Shown: piece by piece, positions 8,786 through 17,213 of the stretch
Numbering within the stretch: the first letter of the stretch is position 1
Layout: the number at the start of each line of letters is the position of its first letter
Translations under genes and position numbers: made by a program
The notes under the pieces: model-generated
What the model was told of the DNA's origin: nothing
Database searches by the model: none
Seen by the model: the letters and a program-made list of their open reading frames with translations, nothing else
NCBI GenBank assembly: GCA_026414765.1
Contig: JAOAIJ010000024.1
Coordinates: 1 to 64,000 of the forward strand
Source of the DNA: Clostridia bacterium
Lineage (GTDB): Bacteria; Bacillota; Clostridia; Acetivibrionales; DSM-27016
Length of the DNA: 64,000 nt
Direction of reading: 5' to 3'

Positions 8786-8807
8786 AATTTATGTATGGAG
8801 ATATGCT

Positions 8808-11195
8808 ATGGAAAATTTAGCGTATGCTGATGGTATGCAAAAAAGTAGAGAGCCTCAATCAATATTTGAAAACTGGAATAATATGTTTAAGGACTCTTGC
8901 AAAGTATTACAACTGCCTTTCGACGATTTGCGGCTTAATAATTGTTCAGTTGAATACGGTTATGAGGAGCTTTGCCTGACGGGAGATACTGAAAGCAGAA
9001 TACAAGAGCTGGCACAAAAGTATAAATTATCCGGGTTTATGATAATAAATGCTGCATTTTCAGTTTTAATAGCCAGATACTGTAACAGGCAAAAAGTGCC
9101 GGTTTTAAACCTGCTCCCATGTGAGGAGAGCATGATATTTGGAAACAGGAAATCAAAAGCGGTTGCTGTTTTTTTAGATATTTCCTCCAATCAGAATTTC
9201 ATCAGTCTTATGAAAGATCAGGAAGAAACTATAAAAAACCTGTATGATAAGTGCTTTCTGTTTATGGATGAGTATGTTAGTCTTTCAGAAATAAACCCGG
9301 ATGATAGCTGTTCTCCTGCTTTTCCGGTAATAATCAATTATCAAAAGCACTCAGGCGGTAAGTCGGAGGTACCCGACTATGAATATTTCCAGGAAGAGAA
9401 AAACAATGGATTTCCTATATTTGATATAATGCTGAATGTCATTGAAGAAAACCAGAAATGGAGTTATGGTATAAATTATAACACTTCAATTTTTAAGAGG
9501 GATACAGTAAAAAGACTACTGGAAAACCTAAAAACACTTCTGGTAAGTATTGTGGAAAATCCAAAAGGAAATGTTCTGGATACGGGATATATTTCTGACT
9601 CTGAAAGAGATATGGTCCTGAATGATTTCAACCATAAAGAAAAAGATTATTATACGGATTTTACAATAGTAAGTTATTTTAAAAAACAGTTATGTTCAAA
9701 AAGGGATAATGTAATTGCTATTGAAGAAGGCAAAACATTAACCTTGAATGAATTAGACAATAAATCGCGACTACTGGCAGAAAAGTTAAGGAAAGATGAT
9801 AACAAGTATGTCGGCTTGATTGCGGAAAATGGCTTCAGCACTATTATAGGTCTCTTTGCTATACTAAAGAGTTCAAAATGTGTTGTTGCTATTAATTCCA
9901 AATACCCAAAAGGCAGAATAGAGTATATAGCAAATGATTGCAAACTGAATACTGTAATTACCTGCAAGGATTGTTATGAAAATGTACTAGGTATTACAGA
10001 GAATGTTAATACCTTGAAGGATGTTATTTGTGTAGATCCGGAGGACACAGAGCTTGACGGACCGGTATTGTCCGGCACTGGCAAGGAAAACGTGTGTGGG
10101 ATACAGCCTGATGATCCGTGCTATGTAATTTATACCTCCGGAACAACAGGCAATCCAAAAGGAGTTGTCATTTCCCACCGGAACTTTATGATTTTATTTC
10201 TGTGGTTTACAGAATACCTTAAATTGGATGAAAGTTTAAAATCATACCAAAATCTTTCATACAGCTTCGATTTCGGGATGTTTGACATATTGTCATCAGT
10301 CCTCTGTACCGGCACTCTGTTTTTCATTAATAAGAAAAAACTGAGGAGCCTCAGGGACCACGCCGCCTTTATTAACGAAAACAAAATAAACAATATTTGT
10401 ACAACCCCTGCTTTCTTTTCGATTTTATCAAGCTTCGGCATTGATATGCCTTCACTGAAAATCCTTCACCTGGGTGGGGAAAAACTGACGTACAAGCAAG
10501 TAGCCGGTTTTATGAAAGTACTTTCAAAAGATTGCAGGATATACAACGGCTATGGTCCCAGTGAATGTACGATTAACAATACTATTTATGAAGTGACGGA
10601 AGAAGACAAAACTCCAGATAGGGTTACGAAGCTGGCAAGTATACCTATAGGAAAACCCTCAGCAAATAACTATGTGTACATATTGGATGATAATAACAAT
10701 CCCGTCCCTGTAGGTGCACCCGGAGAATTATGTATCGGTGGAGATGGGATAGGCTTGGGGTATCTGAATAATGAAGAGATGACCAAAAGCAAATTTCTGG
10801 ATAATCCTTTTATACCAGGAAAACTGATGTATCGTACCGGAGACATAACCCGCTGGCTTCCTGACGGCAATATAGAATTTATTGAGAGGAAAGATGAACA
10901 GGTTAAGATAAATGGTTTCAGAATAGAAATCAGCGAGATTGAAACTTGTTTGTTATCTAATCCCCAAATAGATAAAGCTGCGGTGATACCAGCTGTGCAG
11001 GAAGGTAGTGATACTAGGTATTTATGTGCTTTCGTGGTATCAAAGGAAAGCATGAGCGCAATTGAAATCAATAAGTATTTACAAAACTTTCTGCCATACT
11101 ATATGTTACCGAGGCGTATAGAATTTGTTGAAAACTTGCCGCTGACTCTAAACGGCAAAGTTGATAAAAGAAAACTTGCCGATACAATCAAATAA
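8808..11195 (+). CDS. NRPS fragment: half condensation domain + adenylation domain
   Basis: A 795-residue protein. Residues ~30-250 match only the C-terminal half of a condensation domain; the HHxxxDG half is missing. Residues ~270-795 form a complete amino-acid adenylation domain: A3 YTSGTTGNPKG (~442), A5 NGYGPSECTI, A6 GELCIGGDGIGLGYLN, A7 YRTGD, A8 RKDEQVKINGFRIE, A10 LNGKVDKRKL. By eye the specificity residues read roughly D-F-F-C-H-G-G-I-N, which I cannot assign to a substrate. There is no carrier domain; a discrete carrier gene starts 60 bp downstream. It would activate one amino acid and load it in trans. The half condensation domain should be catalytically dead and may serve as a docking surface. 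Confidence 0.88.
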   Translation: MENLAYADGMQKSREPQSIFENWNNMFKDSCKVLQLPFDDLRLNNCSVEYGYEELCLTGDTESRIQELAQKYKLSGFMIINAAFSVLIARYCNRQKVPVLNLLPCEESMIFGNRKSKAVAVFLDISSNQNFISLMKDQEETIKNLYDKCFLFMDEYVSLSEINPDDSCSPAFPVIINYQKHSGGKSEVPDYEYFQEEKNNGFPIFDIMLNVIEENQKWSYGINYNTSIFKRDTVKRLLENLKTLLVSIVENPKGNVLDTGYISDSERDMVLNDFNHKEKDYYTDFTIVSYFKKQLCSKRDNVIAIEEGKTLTLNELDNKSRLLAEKLRKDDNKYVGLIAENGFSTIIGLFAILKSSKCVVAINSKYPKGRIEYIANDCKLNTVITCKDCYENVLGITENVNTLKDVICVDPEDTELDGPVLSGTGKENVCGIQPDDPCYVIYTSGTTGNPKGVVISHRNFMILFLWFTEYLKLDESLKSYQNLSYSFDFGMFDILSSVLCTGTLFFINKKKLRSLRDHAAFINENKINNICTTPAFFSILSSFGIDMPSLKILHLGGEKLTYKQVAGFMKVLSKDCRIYNGYGPSECTINNTIYEVTEEDKTPDRVTKLASIPIGKPSANNYVYILDDNNNPVPVGAPGELCIGGDGIGLGYLNNEEMTKSKFLDNPFIPGKLMYRTGDITRWLPDGNIEFIERKDEQVKINGFRIEISEIETCLLSNPQIDKAAVIPAVQEGSDTRYLCAFVVSKESMSAIEINKYLQNFLPYYMLPRRIEFVENLPLTLNGKVDKRKLADTIK

Positions 11196-11255
11196 GCCGG
11201 GAGTTCCGGTAGTTACAAGCTAAATTAAAACTTTAGGATTAGGGGGAAAAAAGTG

Positions 11256-11519
11256 ATGGAAAACTTTGAAAATGATGTTCTGGATTTGGTTAAGAGCAAT
11301 ATGAGGGAGGATCTGGCATCAACTGCATCGCTTTCAGTTGATTCACATCTTATAACAGATTTAGGTTATGATTCTATAAGGTTAATGGGGTTATTCTTTT
11401 CCATAGAACAGGATTTTAATCTGTCGATAATAAACAGCTGTGCAAACTATGAATTCTTCAGTGTAGAAACTGTGGGCGATCTGGTTGGTTTGCTGAAAAG
11501 CAAGATCAACGAAAACTAG
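11256..11519 (+). CDS. Second free-standing carrier protein
   Basis: An 87-residue carrier protein with LGYDSIRLMGLFFSIE, so Ser40 should carry phosphopantetheine. It directly follows the adenylation protein and precedes the second BtrH-like gene, making the adenylation/carrier/transferase order of a split module. ATG 11256 fits AGGGGG at 11241-11246; an in-frame GTG at 11253 is the alternative. It differs clearly from the first carrier, so the two probably hold different building blocks. Confidence 0.87.
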   Translation: MENFENDVLDLVKSNMREDLASTASLSVDSHLITDLGYDSIRLMGLFFSIEQDFNLSIINSCANYEFFSVETVGDLVGLLKSKINEN

Positions 11520-11575
11520 GGGTATATGCTAAATGAGCAAAATTAAAGATATTTAAGTGCGCGGAGGTGTTTTAG

Positions 11576-12541
11576 GTGGACAAAATTGATATTAAGTTGT
11601 TTCATACGCCTATTCTGAATTGTATTGAAAATATCCAAACCTCAGTCGTTTCCTGGAAAGGTTATCATCACGAATTGTTATTTTCTGAGTCGTGGGGGTT
11701 TGCATTTGACAGTAAATGTACCGATGAAAAGATACTGCTGGGTAAACGGATCGACAGAAATGAACGCAGTATGCTGGAACTTTTTAAAGAACACTATGGT
11801 ATGGAAATAAATTTTCACAGTGAAAAAAATGAAAATATGTTGTCAAGTATCCGTGCTGTTTTGGAAACCGGAAATCCGGTAGTAATAGGAATGGATGTTT
11901 TTTGGGAGCCATGGGGTGAGTTTTACCAGGAATTTCACCACTACCCTAATGCACGTTTAGTGGTTGGAATAGATGAAAAAAATGAAGTTTTAAACTACTA
12001 CGCAATTATTAATTCAAAGGAAGAACTGCAGCTAAGCTTTGAAAACTTCGGGAATGGTTGTGGAATGTACGGCACATTTGATTTTAGTGGGAAAAAGAAG
12101 GATTTGGATTGGAAAAAGGAAGTTAGAAAATCCCTTTCAAGATTAGAGGGTAATATGGATACAGAAAGTGCATTTGATTCTATGAGACATTTCGCAGATG
12201 TTTTGGAAAATGAACTGGATATAGTAAAAGAAATCGAAGGCTATAACACTCATACATGGGTAGCCCCTATTATGCTGAATACTACGTGGGTTGCAAACGG
12301 ACGCTATAAATTTGCAGAATTTTTAAAGTATATAACAGAGCATTTTCAAGCTGATGAGTTGTTGGATTTTTCAACACTCTTAATTCAGGCTGGCGACACC
12401 TGGAATACAATAAATGATATACTGACAAAATTAATGTTTGTTCCGGGTAACCGTAGTTTGATGAGCAAAATTGCATCAAGGATCAAAGAGGTAGCGGATT
12501 TTGAAGAAAATATAGCAACGAAAATGAAAGGGATTATTTGA
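11576..12541 (+). CDS. BtrH-like protein, copy 2, catalytic His replaced
   Basis: 321 residues of the same BtrH/C39-like group as the genes at 5084 and 15660. The presumed nucleophile is Cys16 (ILNCIENI). The region SWGFAFD and the strand RLVVGID align with the siblings, but where they have histidine this protein has Asn125 (YPNARLVVGID). His121 and His122 lie just before it and might substitute. A helical C-terminal half follows. The GTG start at 11576 has GGAGGTG six bases upstream. It may be an inactive partner subunit or use altered chemistry, and its place next to a carrier gene suggests it works on that carrier. The family call is moderate. Confidence 0.58.
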   Translation: MDKIDIKLFHTPILNCIENIQTSVVSWKGYHHELLFSESWGFAFDSKCTDEKILLGKRIDRNERSMLELFKEHYGMEINFHSEKNENMLSSIRAVLETGNPVVIGMDVFWEPWGEFYQEFHHYPNARLVVGIDEKNEVLNYYAIINSKEELQLSFENFGNGCGMYGTFDFSGKKKDLDWKKEVRKSLSRLEGNMDTESAFDSMRHFADVLENELDIVKEIEGYNTHTWVAPIMLNTTWVANGRYKFAEFLKYITEHFQADELLDFSTLLIQAGDTWNTINDILTKLMFVPGNRSLMSKIASRIKEVADFEENIATKMKGII

Positions 12542-12605
12542 CCGTTACCAGGTAAAAATGTATTTTTTGTTGATAAAAGGTTTTGTTTCAATAGGGGGGA
12601 TGTTT

Positions 12606-13742
12606 TTGTCAGTAGCAATAATTTCTACAAAAACCGGAAATGGGCACAACAGCGTAATGAATACTCTGGCTGATGAATTTAAGAATCAGGGCTATGATGA
12701 TGTAGCTGTTTTCCCGACTTTTTATGAAGATCTGATGGTTAGTAATAAGATAATGAGTGATTTTTATAATTTTTTAATGATAACATCTACAGAATTGTGC
12801 GGCAAATTCAGCGAATTATCTTCGCTTGTGCGTCCGGACTTGTCAGAAGATTTTTATAATGGAGTACATGACAAAATAGTAGAATTTATAAAATCAAATA
12901 GTTTTTCAACTATTATCTCGACATCACATACTCTTAACCATGCTTTTATCAGAATCCTTAAGGAAATGGACTTGTATTATTCAATAGGGTTTTACATAGT
13001 GATAACCGACCCGTATAATCCAATTTCTGTGGGTTTTGCTGCACAGGATGCAAAAAAGTATTACTGTGGCAGCAGCACGGTAAAAAACATTCTGCTTAAA
13101 AGCGGTATAAGTGAGCAAAAAATTGAAGCTGTAGGATATCCTATACATTCTAAGTTTTTCAAAGAGTTCACTGAGAAGGATATTGACGGAATCTATCAAA
13201 AGCTTGATTTCCGGAAAGATAAAAAGACTCTTTTGATAAACAGCGGATCACAAGGTGCCTATCACTACTTAAAGCTTTTAAAGCCTGTACTGGCCACCTA
13301 TAAAGATTTACAGATCATTTTTGTATGCGGCAGAAACAAAAACTTGCAGGATCTGGTCAATGCAACCATTAAAAAGGAGAAATGCACCAATGTGCGTGCT
13401 TTTGGATTCGTAGATAATATCGAGGAATTGATGAAGGTATCGGATATAATCATAACTAAAGCGGGAGCCAATGCGTTTTTTGAATGCTTGTACATGCAAA
13501 AACCTATGATAATTGACGGGATAAACGGCTATCTGTTCCAGGAAAGAGGTGTGCTGGATTTTATCAAGAGAGATAAAATGGGTATCGTTTTGGATGATCA
13601 GGAAAATTTGATCAATGTCATCAGTGAAATGCTGGATGACAGAAAATACAACGAATTTAAGGAAAATATCATAGAGTTGAAATTGCAGAACGGTGCCAAA
13701 GAAATAATATCAGATATACTGAAGACAGAGGGTTTGAGATAA
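12606..13742 (+). CDS. GT28 glycosyltransferase (MGDG-synthase/UgtP-like)
   Basis: About 378 residues with two Rossmann halves typical of GT-B enzymes. The N-terminal loop TKTGNGHNSVMNTLADEF matches the MGDG-synthase/UgtP motif (SxxxGxGHxxaA). The C-terminal half carries the nucleotide-sugar binding pattern (INSGSQGAYH, GFVDNIEELMKVSDIIITKAG). Family members glycosylate diacylglycerol or natural products from UDP-sugars. TTG 12606 is the likely start: GGGGGG ends six bases earlier, and the protein then begins SVAIISTKTGNGH like its family. ATG 12600 abuts the ribosome site, and earlier in-frame starts have none. In this cluster it probably sugars the product or a lipid anchor. Confidence 0.75.
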   Translation: MSVAIISTKTGNGHNSVMNTLADEFKNQGYDDVAVFPTFYEDLMVSNKIMSDFYNFLMITSTELCGKFSELSSLVRPDLSEDFYNGVHDKIVEFIKSNSFSTIISTSHTLNHAFIRILKEMDLYYSIGFYIVITDPYNPISVGFAAQDAKKYYCGSSTVKNILLKSGISEQKIEAVGYPIHSKFFKEFTEKDIDGIYQKLDFRKDKKTLLINSGSQGAYHYLKLLKPVLATYKDLQIIFVCGRNKNLQDLVNATIKKEKCTNVRAFGFVDNIEELMKVSDIIITKAGANAFFECLYMQKPMIIDGINGYLFQERGVLDFIKRDKMGIVLDDQENLINVISEMLDDRKYNEFKENIIELKLQNGAKEIISDILKTEGLR

Positions 13743-13788
13743 GCCCCATATATTAGCTGAAGAAATCTTAATAAATTTGGAGGAATCA

Positions 13789-14823
13789 ATGGCAGATACT
13801 TTTGTTGATGAAATGCTACCCTTTCTTCTGCGCCGTGATAATGTAGCACGTTATGAAAATGGAAAGGTGTATATTGGGAACAGAAGGAAATATCCCTTTG
13901 AGAAGACTGAAGAATGCTGCGAAGATGCTGACAGTGTTGCAAAAGCCATAACCAGTATGGTCACACAGGGCGGCGGACAATGGATAGCAGCTGCATATGC
14001 CATGGCTATGGAAGCTCGGAAAGTAGAAGACAAAGCTTCTGAGGAAATATACGGTTTTTTGGATGGTATGCGCGTACGGCTTTGCAATACCCGTCCGACC
14101 AATACTACATTATCCAAGAGATTGAATGAAATCATGGGTATCATAAAAGATTCATCCGGACGAAAAGAATCAGTTGAGGATGCAATAGTAAAATGGGTAG
14201 ATAAAACAAGGGATTCAGACTATGAAGAATTTGCAAGAATGGGAAGGATAGGAGCAAACCTGATTGAAGACGGGGACGGAATCTTAACAGTATGCTTTGC
14301 AGAAATGTCTTTTTTATTTGCACTAGCTTATGCAAAAAGTGATGGGAAAGATATACGGGTATTTACTCCCGAAACCCGTCCTTACTTGCAGGGAGCGCGG
14401 CTAACGGCCCCTAGTATCCATGAGCTTGGCATACCGGTACAAATTATCAGTGATAATATGCCTGGATTTTTATTGTCCCAAGGTAAAATACAAAAATATT
14501 TTACTGCTGCTGATTTGGTAACTTTGGATGGATATGTGGTCAACAAAATAGGAACTTTCCAAAATGCGGTCTGCGCCAGTTATCATAAGATTCCTTACTT
14601 TGCATTTTGCCGGGAGCCTGATTCCAACAAAGCTGATCATACTTCGATAGTGATTGAAGAACGAAATCCTGAAGAACTAAAAAAAATTTGCGGTATTCCT
14701 ACTACTGTTCCGGACATAGGCGCGTATTATCCTGCTTTTGATATTACACCGCCGCACTTGGTAGCAGGTGTAATAACTAATAAAGGAATAATAAATCCAT
14801 TTAGCTTAAAGATGTATTTTTAG
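13789..14823 (+). CDS. MtnA-like sugar-phosphate isomerase (eIF-2B family)
   Basis: About 344 residues of the family that holds 5-methylthioribose-1-phosphate isomerase, ribose-1,5-bisphosphate isomerase and eIF-2B subunits. Supporting stretches are RLCNTRPTNTTLSKRL (RPTAVNL-like), RIGANLIEDGDGILT, TPETRPYLQGARLTA, DLVTLDGYVVNKIGT and ITPPHLVAGVITNKG. These enzymes open a ring aldose-1-phosphate to a ketose. The next gene looks like an MTA phosphorylase, which makes exactly such a substrate. ATG 13789 has GGAGG six bases upstream. It could act in MTA or 5'-deoxyadenosine salvage or make a deoxyketose unit for the product; the sequence does not decide. Confidence 0.75.
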   Translation: MADTFVDEMLPFLLRRDNVARYENGKVYIGNRRKYPFEKTEECCEDADSVAKAITSMVTQGGGQWIAAAYAMAMEARKVEDKASEEIYGFLDGMRVRLCNTRPTNTTLSKRLNEIMGIIKDSSGRKESVEDAIVKWVDKTRDSDYEEFARMGRIGANLIEDGDGILTVCFAEMSFLFALAYAKSDGKDIRVFTPETRPYLQGARLTAPSIHELGIPVQIISDNMPGFLLSQGKIQKYFTAADLVTLDGYVVNKIGTFQNAVCASYHKIPYFAFCREPDSNKADHTSIVIEERNPEELKKICGIPTTVPDIGAYYPAFDITPPHLVAGVITNKGIINPFSLKMYF

Positions 14824-14865
14824 TATATTCAGAGAGATAAATTTTCTTGATAGAGGGGTGTAAAT

Positions 14866-15624
14866 ATGGCTCTTACTGCCATTATTGCAGGTACTGGTTT
14901 TAATAAAATCGACGACATAAAACTTGAAGAGCAGATTATAAATACGCCTTATGGTAGTGTACGGATTCATATGTTTTCTGACAGGAATATTGTTTTTATA
15001 AACCGTCATAACATGGAACACAATATTCCTCCACATAAAGTTAATTATAAAGCGAACATGATGGCATTAAGCATGCTTGGTGTCAAAAAGATATTGGCGG
15101 CTTTCGCCGTCGGATCCATAAACCTGGATCTAAAACCGGGAAGTTTAGCTTTACTGTCTGACTTTTTGGACTTTACAAAGGGAAGAGACAACAGCTTTTT
15201 TAATGGAGATGATTCCGGTGTGGTACATGTTGATATGAGTTCGCCATTTTGCCCGGTCTTAAGCAAATCGTTACTGGATTCGGCACCTGAATTCGGTTTC
15301 AAGCTGTACCCAGATAATACTTATGTATGTACAGAAGGCCCGCGTTTGGAAACACCGGCAGAAATCAGAATGTTTAGGATGCTTGGTGGTGATGTGGTAG
15401 GTATGACTTGCGTTCCGGAAGTTTTTCTGGCAAAGGAATTGGATATTCAGTATGCTGCAGTAGGACTTTCTATCAACTGGGCAGCAGGAATCGACAAGAG
15501 CAGCATTAATTTTATTACTGACAGCCTGGATGATGTAAAAAGGAAAGTTATCAAGCTCTTCATAAAAACTTTGCAGACCCAAACCGTGTTGGATCTTGAT
15601 TATAATCTGCAGAAAATCGGCTAG
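14866..15624 (+). CDS. MTA phosphorylase / purine nucleoside phosphorylase family
   Basis: 252 residues matching the 5'-methylthioadenosine phosphorylase (MtnP/PNP-type) family. Signature stretches are RHNMEHNIPPHKVNYKANM, ILAAFAVGSI, TEGPRLETPAEIRMF and VVGMTCVPEVFLAKEL. The reaction would be phosphorolysis of MTA, or of 5'-deoxyadenosine from the neighbouring radical SAM enzyme, to adenine and a 5-substituted ribose-1-phosphate. The adjacent MtnA-like isomerase would take that product. The gene lies 42 bp after it with GAGGGG well placed, so the two are translationally close. Later methionine-salvage genes (kinase, dehydratase, aldolase) are absent from this window. Confidence 0.8.
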   Translation: MALTAIIAGTGFNKIDDIKLEEQIINTPYGSVRIHMFSDRNIVFINRHNMEHNIPPHKVNYKANMMALSMLGVKKILAAFAVGSINLDLKPGSLALLSDFLDFTKGRDNSFFNGDDSGVVHVDMSSPFCPVLSKSLLDSAPEFGFKLYPDNTYVCTEGPRLETPAEIRMFRMLGGDVVGMTCVPEVFLAKELDIQYAAVGLSINWAAGIDKSSINFITDSLDDVKRKVIKLFIKTLQTQTVLDLDYNLQKIG

Positions 15625-15659
15625 AAAAAAATAAAGAAAAACTGAGAGGAAAAGTGTGT

Positions 15660-16658
15660 ATGGAAAGTATTATACAAAATATTGATTTTTCGGTTGGAAG
15701 GTATTCATGTGGATATTCCCTTTTTTATAATATTTTCTCTAACTATGGCTATGAGATATCTGAAACAGATATTTATTTCTTAGGCAACGGTATGGCTTTT
15801 GATATTATTCCTGACGGGAAATATAATTTTGGCTATTCTTCCATGAAGGATGTAATTCTTAATATGAAGAACAGCATTACCGATAAGATAGATTTCTATT
15901 CCGGAGATGATAAAAAGTATTTGGAAAATAAAATGCTTGAAGAGGTGTCGGCAGGAAACATGATTGCGCTGTATGTTTATGCAGACTGTCTTGAGCATCA
16001 CGATATAAAAGCTATAAGATACCCATTCCATCTTCTGGCGGTATATGGTGTGGATACTGTCCGAAGAACAGCTTATATTGGCGATTCATATATAGTAAAC
16101 GACAAGGGACAGGCTTCTTTATATATGGGAAAAGCAGATCTGGATAAAATAATGTCCAGTACCAAAGAATTTGCGGTATTTAAGAATACAGGCAAAGTGG
16201 ATATTTCCAGGAAAACAGTTTTTGATAGCGTTTTGAACAGTATTAACGTGTTTTTGAATTATGAGTATAAAGACGGTTTATTGATTGGGAATTCAGGTTT
16301 GAAAAAGTTTGTTAGGGACATAGATGAACTGGTAAGGTTCAATGAGCCAATTTTCAACCAGTACCATGAAAATATTGCGGCTGCCTTGAAGTGGATAAGT
16401 CTTGGACCGATGATGAAAAATATTATGAATTTGTTTGATGAAAATGAAGAATTAAGGGTTAAGGATTATGAGATGATTATAGATGAATTTCAAAAAATAG
16501 AATCCGAATGGATCAAATTTTCCTTAAATATTATAAAGCTGGGCTACAGCCCCAAGAAAGATAAAATCGGAGTTATAATAGAAAACTGCAATAATTTGAT
16601 AGGCAGACAGGAAAGTGCATTAGCCGGTTTATACGAACATATAAAAACAAGTGCTTAA
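15660..16658 (+). CDS. BtrH-like papain-fold acyltransferase, copy 3
   Basis: About 332 residues and the copy closest to the classic family pattern. Cys17 sits in RYSCGYSLFYNIFSNYGY, followed by FLGNGMAFD. His124 sits in FHLLAVYGVD, 107 residues after the cysteine, with IGDS downstream as a possible acidic partner. The C-terminal half is helical. ATG 15660 is chosen because GAGAGGA ends nine bases upstream; an in-frame GTG at 15654 is too close. It probably transfers or releases an acyl group held on one of the two carriers. Three such proteins for two carriers suggests successive or specialised transfer steps. Confidence 0.65.
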   Translation: MESIIQNIDFSVGRYSCGYSLFYNIFSNYGYEISETDIYFLGNGMAFDIIPDGKYNFGYSSMKDVILNMKNSITDKIDFYSGDDKKYLENKMLEEVSAGNMIALYVYADCLEHHDIKAIRYPFHLLAVYGVDTVRRTAYIGDSYIVNDKGQASLYMGKADLDKIMSSTKEFAVFKNTGKVDISRKTVFDSVLNSINVFLNYEYKDGLLIGNSGLKKFVRDIDELVRFNEPIFNQYHENIAAALKWISLGPMMKNIMNLFDENEELRVKDYEMIIDEFQKIESEWIKFSLNIIKLGYSPKKDKIGVIIENCNNLIGRQESALAGLYEHIKTSA

Positions 16659-16697
16659 TAAGGTTTTGTTGCAAATAATATAGGGGGGATGAAGTGT

Positions 16698-17138
16698 ATG
16701 GACGACCAAATCCAATCTAATGTTTTCGAAAACACAGAAATAAAATTTAAGATCCATCATGTAGGCTGTGCGGTAAAAAATATTTCCGAGGCTTTAAAAT
16801 ATTATGTGGGTATTCTGGGGTTTAAAGTAGTTGAAGATGCTTTTGAAGTACCGTCACAGAAGGTAAAGGTATGTTTTATCGATGTAGGAAACGGTACTCT
16901 TATAGAGCTGGTCGAAGGTATTTCTGAAGACTCTCCGGTAAAAAAAATACTGGAACAGCCTGGAGGGGGAGTATATCATGCCTGCTATGAAGTAGAGGAT
17001 TTAGAAAAAGCTGTCAGTTATCTGTGCAACAATAAATTTTTAAAATACAGAAGGAGTGAAATACGCAATGAAAGGTATCGTGCGCTTTATATGGTAACTC
17101 CCGATGATCAATTACTGGAATTAATTCAAAAATTATGA
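16698..17138 (+). CDS. VOC/glyoxalase-family protein, epimerase-like
   Basis: About 146 residues with the paired beta-alpha-beta-beta-beta fold of the vicinal-oxygen-chelate family. The likely metal ligands are all present: His in KIHHVGCAV, Glu in LIELVEG, His in VYHACYEV, Glu in LLELIQKL. The pattern is closest to methylmalonyl-CoA epimerase-like members. It could epimerise or isomerise an intermediate, or sequester the finished product as bleomycin-resistance proteins do. ATG 16698 has AGGGGGG about nine bases upstream; the in-frame ATG at 16689 abuts that site. It belongs to the same run as its neighbours. Confidence 0.75.
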   Translation: MDDQIQSNVFENTEIKFKIHHVGCAVKNISEALKYYVGILGFKVVEDAFEVPSQKVKVCFIDVGNGTLIELVEGISEDSPVKKILEQPGGGVYHACYEVEDLEKAVSYLCNNKFLKYRRSEIRNERYRALYMVTPDDQLLELIQKL

Positions 17139-17213
17139 TATAAATATATTGTTTAGTTTAACCCTGTGGTTTTGAATTTTATATTTCATTATCGAGAAAT
17201 AGGGAGTGTGAAA

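Noticed and set aside
12558-12605. Upstream start of the glycosyltransferase giving a hydrophobic leader
   Set aside because: There is no ribosome site before 12558, and ATG 12600 abuts the G-run. Family proteins begin directly with the strand encoded from 12606.
4776-17138. Closthioamide cluster itself
   Set aside because: The papain-like protein plus carrier logic is shared, but no ATP-grasp ligase, alpha-hydrolase thioamide synthetase or chorismate lyase is visible. The gene set differs.
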